Made by a program: the position numbers and the translations under genes
NCBI RefSeq assembly: GCF_001690195.1
Contig: NZ_LZGM01000024.1
Coordinates: forward strand, 1-64,000
Reading direction: 5' to 3'
From: Gilliamella sp. wkB108
Lineage (GTDB): Bacteria > Pseudomonadota > Gammaproteobacteria > Enterobacterales > Orbaceae
DNA length: 64,000 nt
Shown: positions 39,206 to 49,414 of the stretch, in pieces
Numbering within the stretch: position 1 is the first letter of the stretch
How the letters are laid out: the number at the start of each line of letters is the position of its first letter
Notes under the pieces: generated by a model
Told to the model about the DNA's origin: nothing
The model's input: only the letters and a program-made list of their open reading frames with translations
Databases searched by the model: none

Positions 39206-40105
39206 ATGTTTAAAATATTGATTATTTTCTTAGTGTTAGTCGGTGGATTTTTCCTCGGTCCATTACTACAAGGACATCAAGGTTCAGCCGTATTTGTAGT
39301 GGCCAATTATAAAATCACTATGTCCTTTAATTCATTTGTTATTTTATTATTATTAGCCCTACTTTGTCTTTATGTGATCTACTGGATATTTAAGAAGATC
39401 TTTAATTCCAAAACAGCTTTAGGGAATTGGTTACGTTTAAAATCACCTCGTAAAGCTGAAAAACGTATTGAGCAAGCACAAATTTTCCTATTAGAAGGGG
39501 ATTATCAACAAGCAGCTAAACTCTTTATGAAAAGTGCTAAAGGTGCAAATAATAGCACCTTATCCTATCTGCTTGCCGCGCAAACACAAATTGAAAATGA
39601 CCAATTAATTCCTGCCAGTCAATTACTTGAGCAAGCAGCTAAAAGCTGTCAGCCAAGAGAAAAGCTAGCATTTCAATTGATACAAATCCGTTTACAAATT
39701 AAAAATCGTGAATATGAAACTGCTCGCACAACAATTGAACAGCTATTGAATGAGAAACCTCGTAATCCCGAAATTATAAGATTAGCCGATCAAATCTACT
39801 ATGAAATGGGTGATTACCAAGCCGTTATCGACTTAATGCCGGTAATGTATAAAGCAAAAACCTATAGTGAATCTCAGTTGGATCAATTTAAACAAGCTGC
39901 CTATATTAGTCGAATTAAGCAATTATCTTCTGATAGTGATCCACTAGCATTAATAAAATGGTGGAAATCGCAACCCAAAGCAATTCTTAATAATATTTCT
40001 TATCAAAAATCTATGGCTAATTACCTAAAACAGCTGGGGCAAACGGCAGAAGCTGATAAATTGTTAGTATCAATTAGCAAAATTGAATCAAAAGAAAATA
40101 GTTAG
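39206..40105 (+). CDS. hemY: HemY-type TPR membrane protein, apparently short
   Basis: A 299-residue inner-membrane protein with two N-terminal helices (about residues 3-23 and 43-62) and a TPR region (EGDYQQAAKLFMKSAKG, YLLAAQTQIENDQLIPASQLLEQAA). It aligns with E. coli HemY up to about residue 300 of the roughly 398, so the last TPR repeats are missing. A terminator follows directly, so this looks like a settled shorter form. This HemY is unrelated to the oxygen-dependent protoporphyrinogen oxidase of the same name. Its role in heme export or synthesis is unclear. Confidence 0.9.
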   Translation: MFKILIIFLVLVGGFFLGPLLQGHQGSAVFVVANYKITMSFNSFVILLLLALLCLYVIYWIFKKIFNSKTALGNWLRLKSPRKAEKRIEQAQIFLLEGDYQQAAKLFMKSAKGANNSTLSYLLAAQTQIENDQLIPASQLLEQAAKSCQPREKLAFQLIQIRLQIKNREYETARTTIEQLLNEKPRNPEIIRLADQIYYEMGDYQAVIDLMPVMYKAKTYSESQLDQFKQAAYISRIKQLSSDSDPLALIKWWKSQPKAILNNISYQKSMANYLKQLGQTAEADKLLVSISKIESKENS

Positions 40106-40110
40106 TAAAT

Positions 40111-40130
40111 CAGGGCTTAGGCCCTGCTTT
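40111..40130 (+). terminator. Terminator after hemY
   Basis: CAGGGC and GCCCTG pair around a TTAG loop, followed by TTTATTAT. It lies between the convergent hemY and azlD. Confidence 0.7.
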
Positions 40131-40153
40131 ATTATCAGTTCGCTATATATCAT

Positions 40154-40477
40154 TTAAATTAAAAAATAGCGAATTAGTGCCATAAATGCCATTCCTGACA
40201 CAACTATCCACATTAAATTTTTGGTTAATACCGCAACAATGATTGTTGGAATAGTTGCTAAGCAGTATTCAATATTGATATCAGGAAATTGTCCTTGTTT
40301 AATAACGAATAAGTTCTGTACAAATAGTGCAGTTAAAATACAGATAGGAACATAGGATAAAAAGCGAATAACAATATCAGGTAATTGTAATTTACGAACT
40401 AAAATAAACGGGATCACTCTTGGTAACCAAGTAACAATGCCTGAGCCAAGAATAATGAGTAAACTGTAAGTTGTCAT
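40154..40477 (-). CDS. azlD: AzlD family branched-chain amino acid transport subunit
   Basis: A 107-residue membrane protein with about four helices, the small partner of AzlC in branched-chain amino acid exporters. The segment WLPRVIPFILVRKLQLPDIVIRFLSYVP is typical. Its ATG at 40477 overlaps the azlC stop (ATGA), so the pair is coupled. A longer reading frame starting inside azlC is less likely. Confidence 0.9.
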   Translation of the reverse strand: MTTYSLLIILGSGIVTWLPRVIPFILVRKLQLPDIVIRFLSYVPICILTALFVQNLFVIKQGQFPDINIEYCLATIPTIIVAVLTKNLMWIVVSGMAFMALIRYFLI

Positions 40478-41169
40478 ACTTTGCGCTCCATCGCCATTCC
40501 CATGAAACAACCCGCAAAAGTGCTTAATAAGATTGCCATTTCAGAGGATAAAAAACGCATCAACAAAATTAACATAACCGCTACAGTTAACATCGCAATT
40601 AAACGATTTTTTAGACTTTTACTCTTATCACCAATAAGTTGCAGGTAAAGTAACCCAATAAACATAGCAACTAAAGCATAATCTAAGCCAAACAACGCCG
40701 GATTGGGTAACCATTCACCAATTAATGCACCAATCAAACAAGATAAAACCCAGACTATATAAGCTGTTAAATTGAGTCCATGCATCCATGCTGCATTAAC
40801 TGGCACTTTATTAGCAATCGCATTCATCACTACCGCAAAGCTTTCATCAGTTAATAAACTACCAATACCAATATTATTCAATAAAGAAAAGCGACGAAAC
40901 GTGGGAGCAGTTGCCATACTCATAAGAAAATGACGAGAATTCACCAAAAAAACGGTAAAAATAATAGCTGAAATGGGCGTTGCGACAATCATCAATCCTG
41001 TAATAATAAACTGCGAAGCACCTGCATAAATAATTAAGGCCAACAAAGTGACTTCAATAACTGATAAATTAGCTGCTTTTCCAACTACACCGGCGGCAAT
41101 ACCTATTCCTATATAACCCAATAAAGTTGGAATACAAGCTCGTACCCCATCTTTAAATGTCAATTCCAT
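40474..41169 (-). CDS. azlC: AzlC family branched-chain amino acid exporter
   Basis: A 231-residue inner-membrane protein. The N-terminal DGVRACIPTLLGYIGIGIAAGVVGKAANLSVIEV, the SQFI segment and NSRHFLMSMA, LLTDESFAVVM are family hallmarks. With AzlD it forms a two-protein exporter for branched-chain amino acids (YgaZH type). It is first in the two-gene minus-strand operon. Confidence 0.92.
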   Translation of the reverse strand: MELTFKDGVRACIPTLLGYIGIGIAAGVVGKAANLSVIEVTLLALIIYAGASQFIITGLMIVATPISAIIFTVFLVNSRHFLMSMATAPTFRRFSLLNNIGIGSLLTDESFAVVMNAIANKVPVNAAWMHGLNLTAYIVWVLSCLIGALIGEWLPNPALFGLDYALVAMFIGLLYLQLIGDKSKSLKNRLIAMLTVAVMLILLMRFLSSEMAILLSTFAGCFMGMAMERKV

Positions 41170-41244
41170 ATCTCGTCCTCACACATAAAAATTGTCCTAT
41201 CATACCATGTAAAACAGCGTCATTAGATGATAAAAAATCTAATT

Positions 41245-41284
41245 TGTAAAGATGTTTCAGGTTAGCTATATGTTTGAGTATATT
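41245..41284 (-). repeat. Dispersed ~40-bp repeat, copy 7
   Basis: Reverse-oriented copy (TGTAAAGATGTTTCAGGTTA then GCTATATGTTTGAGTATA). It lies between the divergent azlC and gmk, about 140 bases upstream of gmk. It differs from copy 5 at only a few positions. Confidence 0.85.
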
Positions 41285-41425
41285 TTTATTCTTTTTGCTG
41301 ATTAAATATCTTTATTACCCAAGACAGATTCAAAGACAATCTACGATGAAATTTTGCTATAATAAGTCACATTATCTGTTTTAATTATCAAGGCAACTTT
41401 TTAAATAAAGAGTAATAAACAATTT

Positions 41426-42055
41426 ATGTATACAGGAACCCTATTTATTATTTCTGCGCCAAGTGGCGCGGGTAAATCAAGCCTAATCCGCGCTTATTTA
41501 CAGCAACAAGATCACCAACCGGCTAAAGTGTCGATTTCTCATACTACTCGTGATCCAAGACCCGGTGAACAACATGGAGAACATTACTATTTTGTCGATC
41601 ACAGTCAATTTGAATCATTAATTGAAGATAACGCTTTTGTTGAATATGCGCATGTGTTTGATCACTATTATGGTACCTCAAAAGCTGAAATAGAACAGAG
41701 CCTTTCACAAGGTTTTAATGTATTTTTAGACATTGATTGGCAAGGTGCACAACAAGTAAGAGCAAAAATGCCAATCTCAAAAAGCATCTTTATTTTACCC
41801 CCTTCACTTGCCGAACTGGAAAATCGGTTAATAAAACGTGGACAAGATAATCAACAAGTAATTCAAAAAAGAATGCAAAAGGCTAAAGCTGAAATCTCAC
41901 ATTACCAAGAATATGACTATATCATTATTAATGATGATTTTAATACGTCATTAACCGCCTTAAATGCTATTATTACCGCAGCAGGTTTAGAGCAACAAAA
42001 GCAAGCGACCCTTCATAAACAACTACTTGCACAACTTTTGCAGGATAATAATTGA
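41426..42055 (+). CDS. gmk: Guanylate kinase
   Basis: A 209-residue nucleotide kinase that converts GMP to GDP. The P-loop [37 protein letters not shown] and [11 protein letters not shown] are intact. rpoZ and spoT, which follow gmk in enterics, are absent; gloA is convergent instead. Confidence 0.97.
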   Translation: MYTGTLFIISAPSGAGKSSLIRAYLQQQDHQPAKVSISHTTRDPRPGEQHGEHYYFVDHSQFESLIEDNAFVEYAHVFDHYYGTSKAEIEQSLSQGFNVFLDIDWQGAQQVRAKMPISKSIFILPPSLAELENRLIKRGQDNQQVIQKRMQKAKAEISHYQEYDYIIINDDFNTSLTALNAIITAAGLEQQKQATLHKQLLAQLLQDNN

Positions 42056-42165
42056 TTGGTATTAAAGCAATATATCTATTAAATGGTTAAAATTGATGTA
42101 TACCTAAAATTAAACGTCGGTAAATAATACAATTCATCATGAAGGATTTGATAGGATAGAAAAAT

Positions 42166-42194
42166 TATCGCCGATTCACTCGGCGATATTTATT
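42166..42194. terminator. Terminator between gmk and gloA
   Basis: TATCGCCGA (42166-42174) and TCGGCGATA (42180-42188) form a perfect 9-bp stem followed by TTTATT. It sits between convergent genes and is probably used by both. Confidence 0.8.
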
Positions 42195-42211
42195 AAAAGT
42201 AGCGGTTAAAA

Positions 42212-42616
42212 TTAACCAAGCGCTTTATCAGCCTGATCGTTTTGAATAAGTTCTATTTTATAACCATCCGGATCTTCAACAAAAGCAATAATGGTTGTAC
42301 CTCCTTTAACTGGACCAGCCTCCCGAGTTACTTTACCACCAGCCTGTTTAACTTGATGACACATTTTTGCCACATCATCAACACCAATGGCAATATGACC
42401 AAACGCTGTACCATGTTCATATTTATCTGTTCCCCAATTATAGGTCAGTTCTATAACTGAACCACTTGACTCATCTTCATAACCAACAAAAGCTAATGAA
42501 TATTGATATTCGGGATTTTCACTGGTTCTTAACACATGCATGCCCATTACACGAGTATAAAAATCAATTGAACGCTTCAAATCACCTACACGGATCATAG
42601 TATGTAACATACGCAT
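42212..42616 (-). CDS. gloA: Lactoylglutathione lyase (glyoxalase I)
   Basis: A 134-residue metal-dependent lyase that removes methylglyoxal as its glutathione adduct. [62 protein letters not shown] and [14 protein letters not shown] align along the whole E. coli protein, with metal ligands His, Glu, His and Glu in place. With gshB it indicates a working glutathione-based detoxification. Confidence 0.97.
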   Translation of the reverse strand: MRMLHTMIRVGDLKRSIDFYTRVMGMHVLRTSENPEYQYSLAFVGYEDESSGSVIELTYNWGTDKYEHGTAFGHIAIGVDDVAKMCHQVKQAGGKVTREAGPVKGGTTIIAFVEDPDGYKIELIQNDQADKALG

Positions 42617-42814
42617 CGATTCACAGTTCCTTTTTCGATTAAAAAATTTAATTGAGTTTATACTTAAGTTTTACTAAAGGCAATTTTAGTTAGATCAATT
42701 AAGGATTTTTTACCATTAAAATACGATTATTTAAACTTAAATTAATGGTCAATGATATCTTTAAAGTTGCAGGAAATAGAAATGAAGTACGGGAAGGTTA
42801 ATGAATAATACTTC

Positions 42815-42834
42815 CGTTCACACTGCTGTGAACG
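42815..42834 (-). terminator. Hairpin after slyB
   Basis: CGTTCACA and TGTGAACG pair perfectly around CTGC, downstream of the slyB stop on the minus strand. Only a weak T-rich tail follows. Confidence 0.6.
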
Positions 42835-42887
42835 AAAGCTTTTAAACAAGCTAATAACCCAAAAATAAATAAATGAATATTATTAAT

Positions 42888-43388
42888 TTATTTACTTGTA
42901 GCTTCGCCTGTATAACGAGGTGAGGCACTAATTTGTTTACCGTTAGTCACTAAACGAACATTTTGACCAACATAAAATTGTTTTACTGAACCTTTTTGAA
43001 TTAAAATAATATTACCACCGTCTTCTTGTTTTATTTCCAATTCGACAGCATTTGCTTGGCTCGCTTTATCTTCTATTTCACCACCTAATATTGCACCACC
43101 GATTGCGCCTGTCGCGATAGCTATTATTTTACCTGTTCCATTGCCTATACTGTTACCAATCACACCACCGAGAGCTGCACCACCTAATGAACCTATCACA
43201 TTTTGACTTTTACCATCTGAGGTATTAGCTTGAATTTTAACAGCTCTTACGGAAACAACAGTACCATAGCTAACTTGTTGTACTTGCTTTGCTTGATCAG
43301 CAGTATAAACATCACCTGAGTAAATATCACTATTGCTACATCCGGAAATAAAGGTTACTAACATAGCTAATGTAACAAATTTTTTCAT
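42888..43388 (-). CDS. slyB: SlyB-type outer membrane lipoprotein with glycine zipper
   Basis: A 166-residue lipoprotein (lipobox ISGC, Cys17) of the SlyB/PcpB family. The centre is a Gly-rich two-helix segment (GSLGGAALGGVIGNSIGNGTGKIIAIATGAIGGAILGGEIED) that inserts in the outer membrane, followed by a small beta domain (VELEIKQEDGGNIILIQKG, FYVGQNVRLV). In enterics SlyB is PhoP-controlled and stabilises outer-membrane proteins under stress. No PhoP box was identified here. Confidence 0.92.
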   Translation of the reverse strand: MKKFVTLAMLVTFISGCSNSDIYSGDVYTADQAKQVQQVSYGTVVSVRAVKIQANTSDGKSQNVIGSLGGAALGGVIGNSIGNGTGKIIAIATGAIGGAILGGEIEDKASQANAVELEIKQEDGGNIILIQKGSVKQFYVGQNVRLVTNGKQISASPRYTGEATSK

Positions 43389-43563
43389 ATTTTTTTATTC
43401 CTCATATAAATTTGCGTATAAGCTACCTTATACTATGTTGTAGAATAATATTCTTTTACAATAACAACAATAACTTTTTCATTATTTTATCAATAGATAA
43501 TATAATTTATTACTAAGTTGAGTTATACTCAGTTCAATAGTATATCTACCATACAATAAGTAT

Positions 43564-43665
43564 ATGAAACGGTTATTTTTTCTATTAGTATTATCAGTTA
43601 TGATATCTGCCTGTATTGATGCAAATCAGAAAGCGAATACTACAGAAGTAACAACGACTGGATAA
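43564..43665 (+). CDS. Small lipoprotein, possibly truncated by an in-frame stop
   Basis: A 33-residue reading frame with ATG at 43564: start MKRLFFLLVL, lipobox ISAC with Cys17, then a short Asn/Thr-rich tail ending in TTTG. Past its TAA (43663-43665) the same frame stays open for another 29 codons to a TAA at 43753-43755. It is therefore either a very short lipoprotein of the LptM/entericidin size class or the remnant of a protein of about 62 residues cut by a nonsense mutation. It lies just upstream of seqA on the same strand. I do not recognise the family. Confidence 0.5.
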   Translation: MKRLFFLLVLSVMISACIDANQKANTTEVTTTG

Positions 43666-43772
43666 CAAAAGATTGGCTGTTTAACTAATGAGACATCTAA
43701 CAATTTGCATCAAATCGATAATAGTACGCAACGTTATCCAGTGAAATTAAATTAATAGGCTAAGATAATATA

Positions 43773-44285
43773 ATGAAAACTATCGAAATCGACGAAGAAT
43801 TATACCAATATATTGCAGGACAAACCAAACATATTGGAGAAGATGCATCCAGTATTCTTCGACGTTTGTTACGTATTGATCACCCAACTCCAGCTAAAGC
43901 CAACGAAAAATACCAACCTGAAAACCATTATTCTGTATTCACTGATTTATTAAACAGTGAAACTTTTACTAGCGAAAAATCAATTATTAGTCGCTTCATA
44001 TTACTGTTAAGTACACTTTATAATTACAATCCAGCTCTTTTTTCTATTGCTGCTACTTCTTTACATGGCAGTAAAAGACAATATTTAGCTAAGGATAAAC
44101 AATCTTTAGAAATATCAGGTAAAAATACCAAGCCTAGAGAAATTATTGGTACACCTTATTGGGTTATTAGCAATACCAATACGGCTCGAAAAGTTTATAT
44201 TATTGAATCTATGATGAGTGATATGGGTATATCAGAAGGTATGATCAACCAAGTTATTCATATTTTTTCGCCAACGACAAATTAA
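43773..44285 (+). CDS. seqA: Negative modulator of replication initiation SeqA
   Basis: A 170-residue protein that binds hemimethylated GATC sites and sequesters new origins. The N-terminal oligomerisation domain MKTIEIDEELYQYIAGQTKHIGEDASSILRRLL and the C-terminal DNA-binding domain (GTPYWVISNTNTARKVYIIESMMSDMGI) are intact. It is followed by pgm, as in enterics. Its presence implies a Dam-methylating host. Confidence 0.96.
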   Translation: MKTIEIDEELYQYIAGQTKHIGEDASSILRRLLRIDHPTPAKANEKYQPENHYSVFTDLLNSETFTSEKSIISRFILLLSTLYNYNPALFSIAATSLHGSKRQYLAKDKQSLEISGKNTKPREIIGTPYWVISNTNTARKVYIIESMMSDMGISEGMINQVIHIFSPTTN

Positions 44286-44363
44286 ACTAAAAACAGTCAG
44301 CTAAGAAACACTGATGGTTTTTAGTACATTATAAAAAGAATTTTATGAAAGAGGAGTAAAAAA

Positions 44364-46001
44364 ATGGGAAACCATAGCCGAGCAGGATTATTAGCTGAAC
44401 CTTCCGATCTTATTAATGTTGAAACCTTACGCAATAACTATTATCAGATCAAACCCGATACAGATAATGTTAGTCAATTAGTGATTTTTGGCACTTCAGG
44501 ACATCGAGGAAGTTCGAACAAAGGGACTTTTAATGAATCACACATTTTAGCTGTTGCACAGGCAATCGCTGAATATCGTAAAGCCAATAATATCACTGGA
44601 CCTTGTTTTATAGGCCAAGATACACATGCCCTATCTGAACTCGCCCTAAAAACCGTACTTGAAGTTTTTGTTGCCAATGAACAAACCATTGTTATGGCAC
44701 GTGATTGGGGATATACCCCCACTCCAGTTATTTCACATGCAATTTTAACTTATAACGAAGGTAAACAAACTCAACTTTCAGATGGTATTGTTATCACTCC
44801 GTCTCATAATCCACCCGAAGACGGTGGCATCAAATATAATCCCACTAATGGTGGACCTGCTGACACCGATATAACAAAACTCATTGAAACAAGAGCTAAC
44901 GAGTTACTTAAAAATCAACTTAATGGTGTTAAACGTGTCAGTTTAGAAAAAGCACTTAATTCAAATTATATCCATACTCGTGAATATGAAACCGATTATA
45001 TTAACGATCTAGAAAATATTTTAGATCTGGCTTTAATTAGATCCTCTTCTCTAAAAATTGGTGTTGATCCTTTAGGTGGTGCAGGCATTACCTATTGGCC
45101 TCGTATTGCCGAAAAATATGGTATTAAACTTGATATTGTAAATAATAAAGTCGATCCAACATTTAGCTTTATGCATCTTGATCATGATGAAGTGATTAGA
45201 ATGGATTGCTCTAGTCGTTGGGCTATGGCTGGTTTATTAAAATTAAAAGATAAATTCGATCTAGCATTTGGTAATGACACTGATTTTGACCGACACGGAA
45301 TTGTTACACCCAAAGGTTTGATGAATCCAAATGCTTACTTATCTACTTGTGTTAATTATTTGTTCCAACATCGTCCGCAATGGCATAAAGATATCGCGAT
45401 TGGTAAAACACTTGTTACCAGTTCGATGATCGACCGCGTAGCCAACAGCCTTAATAAGAAATTCTTAGAATTTCCTGTAGGATTCAAATGGTATGCAGAA
45501 GGTCTGTATAATGGCAATTTAGGTTTCGCTGGTGAAGAGAGTGCTGGTGCATCATTCTTAAGAACGAATGGTAAAGTTTGGACAACAGATAAAGACGGTA
45601 TTATTTTATGTCTATTAGCTGCGGAGATGACCGCCAAAATTGGTAAAAATCCACAAGAGCAATACCAAGAGCTTGAAGCAAAATTTGGCGTTTCATATTA
45701 TGGACGTTTACAAGCTGCAGCTTCTTTTACTGAAAAACAAAAACTCTCTAAACTAAATGCAAGTCAATTAACTACCGACAAACTTGCAGGAGAAAAAATT
45801 ACTCAGTGTCTAACTACTGCGCCAGCAAATAATGCTCCAATTGGTGGATTAAAGGTCATTACTGAAAATGGTTGGTTTGCTGCTCGTCCGTCAGGTACAG
45901 AAGATGCCTATAAAATCTATGCGGAAAGCTTTATTAGTAATGAGCATTTAACTCAACTACAACAAGAGGCGCAAGAAATTGTAGCGAAAGCAATTAAATA
46001 A
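44364..46001 (+). CDS. pgm: Phosphoglucomutase (alpha-D-glucose phosphate-specific)
   Basis: A 545-residue enzyme interconverting glucose 1- and 6-phosphate. The phosphoserine loop [27 protein letters not shown], the metal site [10 protein letters not shown], the sugar loop GEESAGASF and the C-terminal phosphate loop [15 protein letters not shown] are present. GAGGAG lies before the ATG. It is co-oriented with seqA (78-base gap). Confidence 0.98.
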   Translation: MGNHSRAGLLAEPSDLINVETLRNNYYQIKPDTDNVSQLVIFGTSGHRGSSNKGTFNESHILAVAQAIAEYRKANNITGPCFIGQDTHALSELALKTVLEVFVANEQTIVMARDWGYTPTPVISHAILTYNEGKQTQLSDGIVITPSHNPPEDGGIKYNPTNGGPADTDITKLIETRANELLKNQLNGVKRVSLEKALNSNYIHTREYETDYINDLENILDLALIRSSSLKIGVDPLGGAGITYWPRIAEKYGIKLDIVNNKVDPTFSFMHLDHDEVIRMDCSSRWAMAGLLKLKDKFDLAFGNDTDFDRHGIVTPKGLMNPNAYLSTCVNYLFQHRPQWHKDIAIGKTLVTSSMIDRVANSLNKKFLEFPVGFKWYAEGLYNGNLGFAGEESAGASFLRTNGKVWTTDKDGIILCLLAAEMTAKIGKNPQEQYQELEAKFGVSYYGRLQAAASFTEKQKLSKLNASQLTTDKLAGEKITQCLTTAPANNAPIGGLKVITENGWFAARPSGTEDAYKIYAESFISNEHLTQLQQEAQEIVAKAIK

Positions 46002-46041
46002 ATTAAGATGTAATTGTTAACATGTTGAATTCAGGCTTAGA

Positions 46042-46081
46042 TTTATACTGAAACGTATACTTAACCTGAAACATTTTTACA
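46042..46081 (+). repeat. Dispersed ~40-bp repeat, copy 8
   Basis: TTTATACTGAAACGTATACT followed by TAACCTGAAACATTTTTACA, the most diverged core after copy 1. It lies between the pgm stop and the pgm terminator, in a convergent spacer where no promoter is expected. Confidence 0.75.
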
Positions 46082-46106
46082 GTATTCTTAAAGAGAATAA
46101 ACTAAG

Positions 46107-46149
46107 CTAGCAGATCAGAAGAACAATAGATCTGCTAGTTATTTTTTTT
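46107..46149 (+). terminator. Terminator after pgm
   Basis: CTAGCAGATC (46107-46116) and GATCTGCTAG (46129-46138) form a perfect 10-bp stem followed by a long T run to 46149. It lies between the convergent pgm and guaB. Confidence 0.9.
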
Positions 46150-46165
46150 AATTAGGTCAATCGAA

Positions 46166-47632
46166 TTAAGATCCAGCTCGATAATTAGGTGGTTCTTTGG
46201 TGATCAGAACATCATGTACATGGCTCTCTTTCATACCGGCACCAGTAATACGATAAAATTGAGATCTAGTACGTAACTCTTCAATAGTTGCACATCCAGT
46301 CAACCCCATACAAGATCGTAATCCACCCATTTGTTGATGAATAATTTCTTTTAAAGGGCCTTTATAAGCAATTCGACCCTCAATACCTTCAGGAACTAAC
46401 TTATCTGCTGCATTATCAGTTTGGAAATAACGATCAGAAGATCCCTTCGCCATTGCTCCCAATGACCCCATTCCTCGGTAGGATTTATAAGCTCGACCTT
46501 GATATAATTCAATTTCACCCGGAGCTTCTTCAGTTCCTGCAAACATTGAACCGACCATGACACAAGATGCTCCAGCAGCAATAGCTTTTGCTATATCACC
46601 AGAATAACGAATACCACCATCAGCAATAACCGGAATATTATGTTTTTCAGCAACTTCTACCGCATCCATAATTGCACTAATTTGTGGAACACCTACGCCA
46701 GTTACAATTCGAGTTGTACAGATTGAACCTGGACCAATACCAATTTTAACTGCACTTACACCCGCATCAATAAGCGCTTTTGCCCCTTCGGCTGTTGCAA
46801 CATTACCACCAATAATTTGTAAATCCGGATAAGCTTGACGAGCTTGACGAATACGCTGTAAAACGCCTTCCGAGTGACCGTGAGAAGAGTCGATTAATAG
46901 TACATCAATACCTGCCTCGACTAATGCTGCAATTCGTTCTTCATTACCGGGAGCTGCACCCACCGCTGCACCAACGCGTAAACGCCCTTTTTCATCTTTA
47001 CAAGCATTAGGTTTTTGTTCAGCTTTGTTATAATCTTTAACTGTGATCATGCCTTTTAAATGAAATCTTGAATCGACGACAAGGACCTTCTCAACTCGAT
47101 ATTCATGCATCTTTTTAAGAACAATTTCTCGTTTTTCACCTTCTTTCACCGTTACCAAACGCTCTTTAGGTGTCATGACCGCTGTCACTGGTAAGGATAA
47201 ATCTGTTGCAAATCGAACATCACGTGCAGTAATAATACCAACTAATTCTTGTGATTCTGTAACAACCGGAAAACCAGCAAAACCATACTCTTTCGCCAAA
47301 TTAATAACTTGCTGAATGGTTGCATTAGGTAAAACAGATACAGGATCTTGAACAATACCACTTTCATGCTTTTTAACACGTTTTACATGATTTGCTTGAC
47401 TTTCAATTGACATATTTTTATGAATAAAACCAATGCCACCTTCTTGTGCAAGTGCAATAGCTAAATCTGATTCGGTTACAGTATCCATTGCAGCAGATAA
47501 CATGGGTATATTTAATTTAATTGTTTGTGTGAGTTGCGAGCTTATATCTGCGGTGTTGGGTAATACAGTGGAATGAGCTGGAACTAATAACACATCATCA
47601 AATGTGAGGGCTTCTTTTACTATACGAGACAT
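46166..47632 (-). CDS. guaB: Inosine-5'-monophosphate dehydrogenase
   Basis: A 488-residue enzyme that converts IMP to XMP, the first step to GMP. It has a TIM barrel with two CBS domains at about residues 95-200, [34 protein letters not shown] with catalytic Cys, and the [35 protein letters not shown] region. The start is ATG 47632, which gives the E. coli N-terminus and length. An ATG five codons upstream is also in frame. guaA, its usual operon partner, does not follow. Confidence 0.97.
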   Translation of the reverse strand: MSRIVKEALTFDDVLLVPAHSTVLPNTADISSQLTQTIKLNIPMLSAAMDTVTESDLAIALAQEGGIGFIHKNMSIESQANHVKRVKKHESGIVQDPVSVLPNATIQQVINLAKEYGFAGFPVVTESQELVGIITARDVRFATDLSLPVTAVMTPKERLVTVKEGEKREIVLKKMHEYRVEKVLVVDSRFHLKGMITVKDYNKAEQKPNACKDEKGRLRVGAAVGAAPGNEERIAALVEAGIDVLLIDSSHGHSEGVLQRIRQARQAYPDLQIIGGNVATAEGAKALIDAGVSAVKIGIGPGSICTTRIVTGVGVPQISAIMDAVEVAEKHNIPVIADGGIRYSGDIAKAIAAGASCVMVGSMFAGTEEAPGEIELYQGRAYKSYRGMGSLGAMAKGSSDRYFQTDNAADKLVPEGIEGRIAYKGPLKEIIHQQMGGLRSCMGLTGCATIEELRTRSQFYRITGAGMKESHVHDVLITKEPPNYRAGS

Positions 47633-47860
47633 GACAATATTCACCATAAAGTTAGATGTTGATAAAATATTGCCGATGTATTCTACCTACTTAAATCTTA
47701 AAAAACTAGAGAAATTTAAACTTTTTCAAAGTTAACTCACTTTTTGCTCATAAAATAGGGAAAAATTAGCGAAAACTTAATAGTGATGACATGATAACAA
47801 CTTAAGGTCACACCTCATCGATTAAAATTCAATGAGGTGCCGAGAGATAAAACGTGATAA

Positions 47861-49183
47861 CTAAATAAACATGTTAATCACCAAACAACCAATCAATCCA
47901 CATAATGAAATGACTGTTTCTAACAATGACCATGATTTCATCGTTTCAATAATACTTAAATTAAAATACTCTTTAAATAACCAAAAACCCGGATCGTTAA
48001 CATGAGAAAAGATGACACTACCCGATCCGGTAGCAATAACCATTAGTTCAGGGCTAACACCTGTTGAAGCAATTAAAGGAAATACAATGCCCCCAGCGGT
48101 TAATGCTGCAACCGTTGCCGATCCTAATGCCAAACGTAGTAAAGCAGCAATTAACCATGCCATGACTAACGGGGAAACATTTGAAGCATGCATCATCTCT
48201 TCAATATAGACTTTTACACCGCTATCAACCAAGACTTGTTTAAAGGCGCCACCACCGCCAATAATCAATAACATCATCGCAATAATTTTAATCGAATCGC
48301 CTAGAGTACTATTGATTTCTGTCATAGAACGACCACGAAAAATCCCGAAGGTAAATACCGCAATCAACACTGAAATTAACGTGGCTATGACAGGATCACC
48401 AAAAAACTCAACATAAGGTAATACAAAATGACTTTTTGCTAATGTCATTTCACAAACCGCACGAATAGACATTAAAATTACTGGGATTAACGCAGTAAAA
48501 ACACTTACAGCAAAGCTTGGCATTTGCTCTTCACTGAATTGTTTAGAATTGTATAACCCATCTTCAATCGGACGATTAATCGCACGAATAAAGGGTAATT
48601 TTGCCAACATCGGACCCGCTAAAATAACAGTTGGAATACCAATAATAGTCCCATAAAGTAATGTTCTGCCCATATCTGCTTTGAAGATCTCTGCAATCGC
48701 AGTAGGACCTGGATGAGGGGGTAAAAAACCATGCGTCACAGACAATGCAGCAGCCATAGGAATACCAATATACAGAGGTGATATACGTAATGTTGCCGCG
48801 ATGGTTAACACTAAAGGCAATAATAGAACAAAACCCACTTCATAAAAAAGAGCAAAACCCACAATAAATCCTGTCAGAGTCACTGCCCATTGAATTTTTT
48901 TATCGCCGAATGTCGCAATAAGTGTTGTTGCAATACGTTGCGCGCCTCCACAATCTGCCAGTAATTTTCCAAGCATTGCCCCAAAGCCCATAATTAAGGC
49001 TAAGCTACCTAACGTACCACCTACGCCATTTTTGATTGATGTAACGACATTCATGATAGGCATACCTTCCATAACACCGACACTGAGTGCCACCAAAATC
49101 AAAGCAATAAAACCATTGACTCTTAGTGGTAACATCAAAATAAGTAATAACGCCACACCGATAGCAATTATAATTAACGGCAT
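47861..49183 (-). CDS. GntP family gluconate:H+ symporter
   Basis: A 440-residue membrane protein with about 12-14 helices. GNT family signatures include KNGVGGTLGSLALIMGFGAMLGKLLADCGGAQRIA, FYEVGFVLLLPLV, THGFLPPHPGPTAIAEIF and IIGGGGAFKQVLVDSGV. It imports gluconate or a related sugar acid; the exact substrate (gluconate, idonate, fructuronate or glycerate) cannot be told from sequence. The upstream region has two GntR-like operators and a perfect CRP site, which favours gluconate and catabolite control. No gluconate kinase gene is nearby. Confidence 0.9.
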   Translation of the reverse strand: MPLIIIAIGVALLLILMLPLRVNGFIALILVALSVGVMEGMPIMNVVTSIKNGVGGTLGSLALIMGFGAMLGKLLADCGGAQRIATTLIATFGDKKIQWAVTLTGFIVGFALFYEVGFVLLLPLVLTIAATLRISPLYIGIPMAAALSVTHGFLPPHPGPTAIAEIFKADMGRTLLYGTIIGIPTVILAGPMLAKLPFIRAINRPIEDGLYNSKQFSEEQMPSFAVSVFTALIPVILMSIRAVCEMTLAKSHFVLPYVEFFGDPVIATLISVLIAVFTFGIFRGRSMTEINSTLGDSIKIIAMMLLIIGGGGAFKQVLVDSGVKVYIEEMMHASNVSPLVMAWLIAALLRLALGSATVAALTAGGIVFPLIASTGVSPELMVIATGSGSVIFSHVNDPGFWLFKEYFNLSIIETMKSWSLLETVISLCGLIGCLVINMFI

Positions 49184-49210
49184 AAATAATTCCTCTAAAT
49201 AAACAATAAA

Positions 49211-49226
49211 TAGTTTCCGGTAACAA
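49211..49226 (-). promoter_or_regulatory. GntR-like operator, proximal
   Basis: TAGTTTCCGGTAACAA resembles the GTTACCGATAAC-type operator of LacI-family GntR repressors. It lies about 30-45 bases upstream of the permease start codon. The motif assignment comes from memory of the enteric consensus. Confidence 0.45.
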
Positions 49227-49349
49227 GATAATAAATAGGATTGATGCTAATGCATCAATACGATAAGTAATAATAACGATTTAAATAGTATTAACACAGT
49301 AAGGTATTTTCACATTTGATTTGCGTTTAAATTCAGATTTACAAAACCG

Positions 49350-49364
49350 ATGTTATCGGTAACG
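49350..49364 (-). promoter_or_regulatory. GntR-like operator, distal
   Basis: ATGTTATCGGTAACG is close to the ATGTTACCGATAACAT consensus of enteric GntR. It lies about 140 bases upstream of the proximal site, so repression by looping between two operators is conceivable. Confidence 0.5.
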
Positions 49365-49414
49365 CAGGCGATTATAGAGGAAAATAATAAAAATATGTGA
49401 AAGTTTATCTAAAG

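Noticed and set aside
39206-40105. Protoporphyrinogen oxidase HemY
   Set aside because: The protein has two membrane helices and TPR repeats and no FAD-binding motif; it is the unrelated enteric HemY of the hemCDXY cluster.
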